DNA from: Gracilimonas sp.
Lineage (GTDB): Bacteria; Bacteroidota; Rhodothermia; Balneolales; Balneolaceae
Length of the DNA stretch: 64,000 nt
NCBI RefSeq assembly: GCF_017641085.1
Contig: NZ_JAEPPI010000001.1
Coordinates: 310,001 to 374,000 of the forward strand
Reading direction: 5' to 3'
The notes under the pieces were generated by a model that ran no database searches, had not been told where the DNA came from, and was given only the letters and a program-made list of their open reading frames with translations. Positions within the stretch are counted from its first letter, which is position 1, and each line of letters starts with the position of its first letter. The position numbers and the translations under genes were made by a program. Shown here piece by piece: positions 17,865 to 25,392 of this stretch.

Positions 17865-19100
17865 ATGAACAACCCGTTTAGAAAGTACTTTGGTCCCAGC
17901 ACACTGGTTGCTGCCGCATTTATTGGCCCGGGAACCGTCACCGTTTGTACTTTGGCAGGCGTCAGGTCCGGATATGTACTGTTATGGGCACTGCTTTTTT
18001 CTGTGATAGCCACTATTGTTCTGCAGGAGATGACCGGACGTTTGGGAATCATTACCCAAAAAGGATTTGGAGAAGCTATTCGGGAGCAGCTGGGAAATCC
18101 GGTGATCAGAATATCGGCCATCATCCTGGTTTTCAGTGCCATTGTGGTTGGCAATATAGCGTATGAAGGCGGAAATATTTCCGGAGCGGTATTGGGCTGG
18201 GAGGAGCTTTTTGTCGGATTTGATGTAACGGTGGGTGGGTCTGTAATCCGGCTTAGCTCTCTGGTTATTGGAGCCGTTGCTTTCCTGTTATTGTACTCCG
18301 GAAATTTTAAGCGGATTGTAAATGTGATGACCGCCCTGGTGGGAATCATGAGTATCGTTTTTGTGACTACGGCAGTAGTTATTCAGCCGGATGTTTCCGC
18401 CATCTTTAAAGGACTTTTCATTCCAACCGCCTCTCCCGATGAGCTGCTAACTGTGATAGCATTAATAGGAACTACGGTGGTTCCTTATAACCTCTTTTTG
18501 CATGCATCAACCGTACAAGAACGGTATTCGAGCTATGCTCAGCTGTCTGAGATGAGGGTCGAAAATGCAGTCGGAATTGTTTTAGGCGGATTGATTTCCA
18601 TGTGTATCGTCATAACCAGTGCTGCTGCCGCTGATGGATCTCTCGCCGAAATAAACAGCGCAGCCGATATGGCCGGACAGTTAGAACCGCTGCTGGGGAG
18701 TTGGGCGAAGTCGTTTATGGGAATCGGGCTGTTTGCAGCGGGTATCACCTCTGCCGTTACCGCTCCTCTTGCAGCTGCCTATGCAGCTAAGGGAATGTTT
18801 GGCTGGAAAGATGATCTCAAAGACCTCAAATTCAGAGTGGTTTGGATGCTGGTGCTTTTCACAGGGATGATATTCTCCGCTTTCAGCATTAACCCGGTAA
18901 AACTCATTGAATTTGCACAGATTGCCAATGGAATCACACTGCCGGTGATTGCTGTTTTCTTATTGTACATCATGAACAAGCCATTGTTGCTTGGTACCAA
19001 CTCCAATTCAACCCAACAAAATATTTTTGGAGTAGTTGTGATTTTAGTCACTATCCTGGTCGGGTTCAGAAGTTTGAATTCAGTCTTTAATTTCTTTTAG
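17865..19100 (+). CDS. Nramp-fold transporter (YcsG-like) linked to 5-oxoprolinase genes
   Basis: A 411-residue inner-membrane protein with about eleven hydrophobic helices and the Nramp fold. The first helix carries FIGPGTVTVC (residues 19-28) where classical Mn/Fe transporters have DPGN, and the sixth carries VPYN (206-209) where they have MPH. The metal-liganding Asp, Asn and Met of well-studied Nramps are therefore replaced. It is followed after two bases by pxpA, then pxpB and pxpC, as in the Bacillus ycsF-ycsG-kipIA cluster. It may import 5-oxoproline or another small substrate, or a metal by a different site. Fold is secure; substrate is open. Confidence 0.85.
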   Translation: MNNPFRKYFGPSTLVAAAFIGPGTVTVCTLAGVRSGYVLLWALLFSVIATIVLQEMTGRLGIITQKGFGEAIREQLGNPVIRISAIILVFSAIVVGNIAYEGGNISGAVLGWEELFVGFDVTVGGSVIRLSSLVIGAVAFLLLYSGNFKRIVNVMTALVGIMSIVFVTTAVVIQPDVSAIFKGLFIPTASPDELLTVIALIGTTVVPYNLFLHASTVQERYSSYAQLSEMRVENAVGIVLGGLISMCIVITSAAAADGSLAEINSAADMAGQLEPLLGSWAKSFMGIGLFAAGITSAVTAPLAAAYAAKGMFGWKDDLKDLKFRVVWMLVLFTGMIFSAFSINPVKLIEFAQIANGITLPVIAVFLLYIMNKPLLLGTNSNSTQQNIFGVVVILVTILVGFRSLNSVFNFF

Positions 19101-19102
19101 CT

Positions 19103-19858
19103 ATGATTAAAAAAATTGACTTGAATTGTGATTTGGGTGAATTCTACGGCATGTACGATGAGCGCCGTAATTCTAAGATCATGCCTTACATTTCGAGCTG
19201 TAATATTGCTTGTGGTTTTCATTCCGGCGACCCTGTCACCATTTCCAAAACCATTGAATTAGCACTGGAACATGAGGTGGCAATAGGGGCTCACCCTTCA
19301 TACCCGGATTTACAGGGCTTTGGCCGGCGCATAATGAATCTTTCGACTGAGGAACTTGAGGCCTGTATTTTGTACCAGGTATCGGCTTTAAAGGGGATGA
19401 CGGAATCGCTGGGAGGGAAGCTTCATCATGTGAAACCGCACGGTGCTTTATATAACCACGCCGCCAAAGATGAGGGTGTTGCCCTGGGCATAGCCAAAGC
19501 TATTGTTCAGATTCAAAAAGATATGATGATTTATGCCCCGGCCGAATCGAAATTAGCAAAAGTAGCAAAAGACGTAGGGCTGGAAGTTCGAAGTGAGGTT
19601 TTTGCTGACCGTCAATACGAAGATGATCTGAGCTTGCGCTCTCGTTCTTTGGAAGGAGCCGTGCTTCACGAAAAGAAGTCCGTTTTAAAACAAATGGCTT
19701 CCTTTTTGGATGGGGTTGTGCATACTCAGGGGGGGCTTGATCTATCCATCACCGCCGAAACCGTTTGCCTGCACAGCGATACCGAAGGAGCAGCGGAATT
19801 AGCTAAAGAAATCCACGATTTTTTGGAGAAACATGAAGTCGAAATTACTTCAGCTTAA
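19103..19858 (+). CDS. pxpA: 5-oxoprolinase subunit PxpA (LamB/YcsF family)
   Basis: PxpA works with PxpB and PxpC as an ATP-dependent 5-oxoprolinase that opens pyroglutamate to glutamate. The family signature is at the N-terminus: DLNCDLGEFYG then NIACGFHSGDP, followed by GAHPSYPDLQGFGRR and HVKPHGALYNHAAKD. At 251 residues it is full length. It starts two bases after the transporter gene and overlaps pxpB by 26 bases, which implies one mRNA with coupled translation. Confidence 0.95.
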   Translation: MIKKIDLNCDLGEFYGMYDERRNSKIMPYISSCNIACGFHSGDPVTISKTIELALEHEVAIGAHPSYPDLQGFGRRIMNLSTEELEACILYQVSALKGMTESLGGKLHHVKPHGALYNHAAKDEGVALGIAKAIVQIQKDMMIYAPAESKLAKVAKDVGLEVRSEVFADRQYEDDLSLRSRSLEGAVLHEKKSVLKQMASFLDGVVHTQGGLDLSITAETVCLHSDTEGAAELAKEIHDFLEKHEVEITSA

Positions 19859-20534
19859 TAACAGCAGCTGGTGGGTCTCAGCCCTTGGGGAACAAGCTCT
19901 TCTCCTAAAGCCGAAGCAGGATAATGTTTCTTTACAGCTTATTCATAAGTCATTCAGAATAATCGATGAAGCATCCATTCCCGGCGTTGTCGATATCATT
20001 CCGGCCTACGAAAGCATCGCTATTATTTATGACAGGCTGCTGAATAATCTTGGCAGTGAAATCGATATCCTTTCAAATGCCTTCCGGCACATTTCAGCAG
20101 AAAACCATTCACCCGAAAAACATGTGATACCGGTCTGTTATGAATTAGGCCTTGATTGGGAGGAAGTTGAAAATCACACCGGAATAGAAAAAGACAGGAT
20201 TATTCAAATTCATTTAGCCGGAGCCTACACTGTAGCCATGATGGGATTTCTTCCCGGTTTCTTATACTTGTCGGGGTTAGATGAGGAGATTGCCTGTTCC
20301 CGAAGACAGGAGCCTCGAAGTCAAATTCCGGCCGGTGCAGTTGGTATTGGCGGAAAGCAGACGGGGGTTTATTCGCTGGAAAGTCCTGGTGGCTGGCAAA
20401 TTATTGGGCGAACGCCTATTTCTTTTTTTGATGCAAGAAAAGACCCGCCAACTGTGGTAAGGGCAGGAGATCAGGTTGTTTTTGAGCGTATCCCCGAAAA
20501 AGAATTTTCCAAACTCAAAGATAGGGAGATTTGA
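19833..20534 (+). CDS. pxpB: 5-oxoprolinase subunit PxpB (KipI family)
   Basis: A 233-residue cyclophilin-like subunit of 5-oxoprolinase, homologous to KipI. Diagnostic segments are MMGFLPGFLYLSGLD, PRSQIPAGAVGIGGKQTGVY and SPGGWQIIGRTP. In Bacillus the homologue was first described as an inhibitor of kinase KinA; with PxpA and PxpC the established role is 5-oxoproline cleavage. It overlaps the end of pxpA, and its stop overlaps the start of pxpC. Confidence 0.95.
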   Translation: MKSKLLQLNNSSWWVSALGEQALLLKPKQDNVSLQLIHKSFRIIDEASIPGVVDIIPAYESIAIIYDRLLNNLGSEIDILSNAFRHISAENHSPEKHVIPVCYELGLDWEEVENHTGIEKDRIIQIHLAGAYTVAMMGFLPGFLYLSGLDEEIACSRRQEPRSQIPAGAVGIGGKQTGVYSLESPGGWQIIGRTPISFFDARKDPPTVVRAGDQVVFERIPEKEFSKLKDREI

Positions 20535-21451
20535 TGGGGAGTCTGGAAGTTACAGATGGAGGACTATTAACCACCATTCAGGATGGTGGCCGATTCGGAT
20601 ACCGGCAATATGGAGTACCGGTTTCCGGGGCGATGGATGACTACGCCTACAGATTAGCAAACCAATTGGTGGGAAATGCGAGCGACTTGCCGGTATTGGA
20701 AATGACTCTGAATGGGGGAAGATATCGCTTTAACTCAAACGCAGTTATAGCCATAACCGGCGCTGATATGAATTCCAAGATAAACGGTGAGGATGTTTCC
20801 CTGAATACCTCATTTGAAATTAAGTCCGGTGATGTCGTCTCTTTTGATTACTGCCAAACAGGGTGCAGAAGTTATCTCGCCATTCGCGGCCAATTGGATA
20901 TCAAGGAAGTACTGGGTTCCTGTTCAACCTATTTAACGGGAAAATTCGGTGGTTTTAAAGGACGTGCGTTACGTGAAGGAGATGTGCTTTCGTGGACTGA
21001 AAGTGAGGGAGGTTCTGTGCCGGAAAGTGTTCCTGAAGATCGGTTCCCGTATTATTCTTCAAAGGTGGAATTGCGAATTTTGGAAGGCCCGGAGTGGGGC
21101 TGGTTATCCCAACACCAAAAAGAGCAGTTTCTGAGAACCGAATTTGATGTAAGCCCGGACAGTAACCGAATGGGTGTACGGCTGAAAGGAAATGCTATTC
21201 AACCCATAGATCGCCAGATGGTATCGGGTCCTGTTATTCCGGGAACGATCCAACTGCCCGATAGTGGCCGGCCTATCATCATTATGAAAGACGGACAGGC
21301 AGTGGGTGGATATCCACGGATAGCAAAAATAGCTGATGCTGATTTGTGGAGGGCAGGTCAGTTATGGTCAGGTGTACAGCTAACATTCAGGAAAATCAGC
21401 AGAGAAGAGGCCACTACATTGAGTGCTTTTCAAAAAAATCTGTTATACTGA
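20534..21451 (+). CDS. pxpC: 5-oxoprolinase subunit PxpC (KipA/biotin-dependent carboxyltransferase-like)
   Basis: A 305-residue subunit of 5-oxoprolinase related to allophanate hydrolase subunit 2. The N-terminal TTIQDGGRFGYRQYGVP followed by SGAMD is the family hallmark. The C-terminal DGQAVGGYPRIAKIADAD segment is also conserved. I took the ATG at 20534, whose first base is the last base of the pxpB stop codon, over the TTG one codon earlier. It closes the Nramp-pxpABC unit. Confidence 0.95.
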   Translation: MGSLEVTDGGLLTTIQDGGRFGYRQYGVPVSGAMDDYAYRLANQLVGNASDLPVLEMTLNGGRYRFNSNAVIAITGADMNSKINGEDVSLNTSFEIKSGDVVSFDYCQTGCRSYLAIRGQLDIKEVLGSCSTYLTGKFGGFKGRALREGDVLSWTESEGGSVPESVPEDRFPYYSSKVELRILEGPEWGWLSQHQKEQFLRTEFDVSPDSNRMGVRLKGNAIQPIDRQMVSGPVIPGTIQLPDSGRPIIIMKDGQAVGGYPRIAKIADADLWRAGQLWSGVQLTFRKISREEATTLSAFQKNLLY

Positions 21452-21473
21452 GAGCAAGCTAACATCAAGATTT

Positions 21474-23153
21474 ATGTATTTTATAAGAGCGATTTTTGCC
21501 GGGCTTTGTGTATCCCTTTTTTTTCAGGTCCATTCATCAGCTCAAAATTCCCAAAAGTATGCTCAATCAAAAATTATCCCTTTAGATTACAGGGATTTTG
21601 AGAGGATTTGTACACTTACATCAACGGGGATTGATGCTCATTACCGGTTGCCTAAAGAGCAATTTAACAGCCAAGCAAAAACAGCCGGTGCTACTGCAAA
21701 TATACAGGTGGAATATATCGACCGCCCTTCCTGGCCCGAGGAAGCAATTACGGCATTTGAATATGCAGTGAACATTTGGGAGAGCCATATCACTTCAGAT
21801 GTACCGATAAGAATTGGTGCAAATTGGACTGGCCTGGGAGAATTTACATTAGGAAGTGCTGGGCCTTCCCAGATTATTCAAATAGTTCAGGCAGATCCGG
21901 TGGCATGGTATGCTATTGCACAGGCCAGTGCCATTACCGGTGTCGATTATGTCGCTCAGTCGGAAGGATCAGGAAATGAAATTGAGCATGATATCATTGT
22001 TAACATGAATTCCGAATGGGATAGCTGGTATTACGGCACAGATGCTCAAACTCCGGATGGCTTGATTGATTTTGTAACGGTTGTGCTGCACGAACTTGGC
22101 CATGGTTTGGGCTTTACGGGCTCGGTTCGGGTTCCGGAAGGTACAACGGCACAATGGGGATATGGAGTGCCTTTACGCCCTATAGTTTACGATGTTTTTG
22201 TTACCGACGGGACCGGTGTTAGTATTTTAAATGAAAGTGTGTATCCAAACCCATCGGGGCAACTCTACAGTGCTGTTACAGGACAAAGTAACGGACTTAG
22301 GTTCGATGGACTGTATTCTGTCAGTTCAAATAACGGTGGTATTGTCCCCTTATACGCACCTTTTAACTGGAGGGGTGGTTCGAGCTATTCTCATCTCGAT
22401 CTGGATACGTTTACCAATACGGTAAACGCGTTGATGCGTCCTCAAATTGGCCGTGCCTTTGCTATTCACTCTCCGGGACCGGTTACTTGTGGAATATTCC
22501 GGGATATGGGTTGGCCTTTGGCAGAAGATTGTCTGAACCTGTTGGATTCCGATTCCAGATTGGTTCTGAATAACATGAATATAAATCGGATAGACTTTGG
22601 GGTGATCAATGTTGGGGAAACCATCGAACAAACGATCGTGGTTTCTAATGATGCCGGCGTGCAAGACCCACTTGTTGGCCGTGTACGTACAACGGCCGGC
22701 AATTTATTTACCAGTGAAATTGAGGATGAAATATTCACGCTCGATCCGGGCGAATCCTTAGAAATACCGGTTCAATTTCAACCTGCGTTAGAAGGAAAGT
22801 TTACCGGAGAACTCGAAATCGCATATAACGCAAGTGAAGGACAGAATCCTGTGGTGGTTTCACTGGGTGGAGAGGCTTTACCGGAGAATGAAGTCTTTGT
22901 ATTGGATCAAAATTATCCCAATCCATTTAATGCTACCACAACGATACCGTATGCACTGGCACAAACAGCGGATGTTAGGTTAGACGTTTTTGATGCATTG
23001 GGAAAGCACGTACAAACACTGGTTGATACCCGGCAGCCTTCAGGCCGGTATAATCAGCCATTTCAGGCCAATAATGTTTCCAGCGGGATATTTATTTACA
23101 GGCTTATTGTAGATGGAAGAAGTAAAACGGGAAAACTGATATTAGTTAAATGA
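21474..23153 (+). CDS. T9SS-exported protein with metallopeptidase-like HELGH motif
   Basis: A 559-residue secreted protein from the ATG at 21474, which gives a signal peptide ending in VHSSAQ. Residues 206-210 form HELGH followed by GLGF, resembling the metzincin site HExxHxxGxxH, but the third-ligand position is Gly rather than His or Asp. The second half has a beta-sandwich domain (about 380-470) ending before a type A T9SS sorting domain that opens with DQNYPNPFNATT and ends in KLILVK. It should be exported by the type IX system and anchored or released at the surface. A peptidase role is plausible but unproven. Confidence 0.8.
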   Translation: MYFIRAIFAGLCVSLFFQVHSSAQNSQKYAQSKIIPLDYRDFERICTLTSTGIDAHYRLPKEQFNSQAKTAGATANIQVEYIDRPSWPEEAITAFEYAVNIWESHITSDVPIRIGANWTGLGEFTLGSAGPSQIIQIVQADPVAWYAIAQASAITGVDYVAQSEGSGNEIEHDIIVNMNSEWDSWYYGTDAQTPDGLIDFVTVVLHELGHGLGFTGSVRVPEGTTAQWGYGVPLRPIVYDVFVTDGTGVSILNESVYPNPSGQLYSAVTGQSNGLRFDGLYSVSSNNGGIVPLYAPFNWRGGSSYSHLDLDTFTNTVNALMRPQIGRAFAIHSPGPVTCGIFRDMGWPLAEDCLNLLDSDSRLVLNNMNINRIDFGVINVGETIEQTIVVSNDAGVQDPLVGRVRTTAGNLFTSEIEDEIFTLDPGESLEIPVQFQPALEGKFTGELEIAYNASEGQNPVVVSLGGEALPENEVFVLDQNYPNPFNATTTIPYALAQTADVRLDVFDALGKHVQTLVDTRQPSGRYNQPFQANNVSSGIFIYRLIVDGRSKTGKLILVK

Positions 23154-23201
23154 ACTGCTTTCTGATTAATTCTTTTCTTAATATGCCGATAAGATAATTA
23201 T

Positions 23202-23217
23202 TGGTATATCTATACCA
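23202..23217. promoter_or_regulatory. Palindrome upstream of the histidine kinase gene
   Basis: TGGTATA and TATACCA arms separated by two bases form a 16-base near-perfect palindrome 30 bases before the TTG start. The size and position suit an operator for a dimeric regulator, but only one copy is visible. Confidence 0.35.
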
Positions 23218-23246
23218 GAACGAGGCAATGATTCAGGTTCCTAATA

Positions 23247-25130
23247 TTGAAACAGCTATTCGAAAAATACAGGTTTATAAGTTCCGCCCTGATTGGTGTA
23301 GTACTGAGTGTTATAGTTATTCTGCTCTGGGTAGGAAACAAAAGCAATATTGAACAAAGCCAAGAGAATAAGGTTAAAGAAACTGCACAGCTTGTAACCC
23401 TGCAGTTTAAGAGTGCTGTCCACGATAACATCAATACTCTTCTGAATTTAAAAAGCCGGTTGGAAATAACCGGTGGTTCTTACTTTGATTTTTGGGAATA
23501 TGATGCCGGACGGATGGTAAATCAGGATTCTTCTTTTCTGTTTGTTGAGTGGATTGACAGCAGCATGGTGATCCGGAAAGTAGAGCCGTTGGAACCAAAT
23601 AAAAATGCCATTGGATTGGATATATCCAAACTCGACTACCGGCGTACCGACTGGCTTCAGGCGAAAGAAGATTCCGTGGTCAATGTAACGCATTGGCTTA
23701 AGCTGGTTCAGGGGCCCGATGCTTTTTTAGTGGATGCCCCTGTTTACTACAACGGTGTTTTTCAGGGCACAATTACGGCAGGAATGGATTTTAATCCCCG
23801 GTTTGACTTGATCTTGCAGGGCTTAGATCAGTATCGGGTAAAGATATATGACAGTAAAGGCAAAGTGTTTTACCAGCATGGAGATAGTACCGGTATTTCA
23901 GGTCTGAATGGGTTTTCCGTAGAAGAAAAAATCACCCTTGAAGGTACAAATAAAGATTATTGGCTTGTCAGTGTATCACCAAATGCCATTTTTGAAGCCG
24001 AAAACAATTCAAGTGGACTATATCTGAATCTTGCTATGGGGATCGTCTTATCAATACTGTTTTCTGTCATTTTCTATTTCATGCAAACAGCTTTTGCAGC
24101 ACAGAAATCTTCGCTGCAAGCAAACGATAAAATCCGGGCGCTCATAGAATCGTCACCAATGGCAATTTATACCATAGATACGGATGGAATAGTCCGGGAT
24201 TTTTGGAATAAGGCAGCCGAGGATATGTTGGGTTGGAGCCAGAAAGAGGCGATTGGTACATTCATGCCACATGTGGGGGAAGAATTGAAGGAAGATTTCT
24301 TCCGGTTGATGTCCATCATTTTCAAAAATGGGGAAATCAAGAATAAAGAGATTGTACGGTATCGTAAAGATGGTTCTCCCATTCACATGAGGGTAAGTGC
24401 CAGCCATATTGTAGGAAACAACAGTGAGAGTAAACAAATGCTGATAATTGCTGAGGATATAACTACAGAAGCCGAATATAAAAAACAGCTTGAGGATTCC
24501 GTTCATGAAAAAGAAGTGTTGCTTTCGGAAGTCCACCACCGGGTAAAAAACAACCTGGCTATTATTGCGGGTCTCATTGAACTGCAGAAAGAAGGGTTAT
24601 CTGATGAAAAGCTGCAGCTTATTTTGAAGGAAACACAGAATCGAATTTACTCCATTTCCGGCGTGCATGAATTGTTGTACAATACCGATAGCTTCACAGA
24701 TATCACCTTTGGAGAGTATGCCGTTAAGCTGATTGATCGGATTAGAGATATGTTTGACAGTTCAGATAAAAGCATAGTTATAGAGCATCAGTTTGATTCC
24801 CGCCGCCTGAATATAAATCAGGCTATTCCGTTAGGTTTACTGATGAATGAGCTGATAACGAATTCATTCAAACATGCGTTTAACGGCCGGAATAACGGCA
24901 GAATCTTCATCAGCCTGAAAGAGAATGGAGACCTGATCGAAGTAGTGTATGAAGATGACGGAAAAGGATTCGACAAAGATATTTTTGATGAATCAAATAC
25001 GCTTGGAGTTACTCTCATTAAGACGTTAATAGATCAGCTTACTGCCAACTACGAAATAGAGTCAGATAACGGTTTTAGATTTTCCTTTTCATTTGAAGTA
25101 AAAGGCAAAGGGGCGCATTCGAATTTGTAG
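23247..25130 (+). CDS. Membrane sensor histidine kinase (CHASE-like, PAS, HisKA_2)
   Basis: A 627-residue sensor kinase. A first membrane helix (about 10-30) is followed by a periplasmic domain resembling CHASE (FVEWIDSSM then a distal LVDAPVYYNGVFQGTI), a second helix near 270-290, a PAS domain (about 295-410), and a HisKA_2 dimerisation domain with EVHHRVKNN (phosphoacceptor His near 431). The ATPase part shows N-box MNELITNSFKHA and EDDGKGFD. The start is TTG: an in-frame TGA at 23229 blocks any upstream start and no ATG precedes the first helix. No response regulator is adjacent, so it is an orphan kinase. Confidence 0.9.
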   Translation: MKQLFEKYRFISSALIGVVLSVIVILLWVGNKSNIEQSQENKVKETAQLVTLQFKSAVHDNINTLLNLKSRLEITGGSYFDFWEYDAGRMVNQDSSFLFVEWIDSSMVIRKVEPLEPNKNAIGLDISKLDYRRTDWLQAKEDSVVNVTHWLKLVQGPDAFLVDAPVYYNGVFQGTITAGMDFNPRFDLILQGLDQYRVKIYDSKGKVFYQHGDSTGISGLNGFSVEEKITLEGTNKDYWLVSVSPNAIFEAENNSSGLYLNLAMGIVLSILFSVIFYFMQTAFAAQKSSLQANDKIRALIESSPMAIYTIDTDGIVRDFWNKAAEDMLGWSQKEAIGTFMPHVGEELKEDFFRLMSIIFKNGEIKNKEIVRYRKDGSPIHMRVSASHIVGNNSESKQMLIIAEDITTEAEYKKQLEDSVHEKEVLLSEVHHRVKNNLAIIAGLIELQKEGLSDEKLQLILKETQNRIYSISGVHELLYNTDSFTDITFGEYAVKLIDRIRDMFDSSDKSIVIEHQFDSRRLNINQAIPLGLLMNELITNSFKHAFNGRNNGRIFISLKENGDLIEVVYEDDGKGFDKDIFDESNTLGVTLIKTLIDQLTANYEIESDNGFRFSFSFEVKGKGAHSNL

Positions 25131-25151
25131 GGTGGGTTTTACTCCGAAAGC

Positions 25152-25187
25152 AAAAAAAAGCCCCGCAAGAACATTGTCTTGCGGGGC
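25152..25187 (-). terminator. Rho-independent terminator downstream of tRNA-Leu
   Basis: An 11-bp perfect stem (25160-25170 with 25177-25187, six-base loop) lies directly 3' of the tRNA on the minus strand and is followed by eight T residues (25159-25152). It is a textbook terminator for the tRNA transcript. Confidence 0.92.
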
Positions 25188-25191
25188 AAAG

Positions 25192-25274
25192 TACCCGAGA
25201 GAGGACTTGAACCTCCACGTCCAAAGGACATACGCACCTGAAGCGCACGCGTCTACCAATTCCGCCACTCGGGC
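25192..25274 (-). tRNA. tRNA-Leu (anticodon CAG)
   Basis: On the minus strand the 83-base sequence starts GCCCGAGTGGCGGAATTGGT, a standard leucine D-arm, and has the anticodon CAG (25240-25238), a long variable arm as expected of class II tRNAs, and the TTCAAGTCC T-loop. The acceptor arms GCCCGAG and CTCGGGT pair with one G-U, with discriminator A. The CCA end is not encoded. It reads CUG codons. Confidence 0.97.
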
Positions 25275-25337
25275 ATTTTTGTGAATAACAGATTCCAAAG
25301 ATAAAGAGAATTCAAATTCAATTCATAACAGAAATTC

Positions 25338-25370
25338 AATAAAAAGCCCCGACACTTCTGTTGGGGCTTT
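25338..25370 (-). terminator. Rho-independent terminator for the T9SS metallopeptidase gene
   Basis: A 12-bp stem with one G-T pair (25343-25354 with 25359-25370, four-base loop) lies 22 bases after the stop of the minus-strand gene ending at 25393. On that strand it is followed by a T-rich tail. Confidence 0.85.
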
Positions 25371-25392
25371 CGCATTTCTGAAAAAGAAATCC

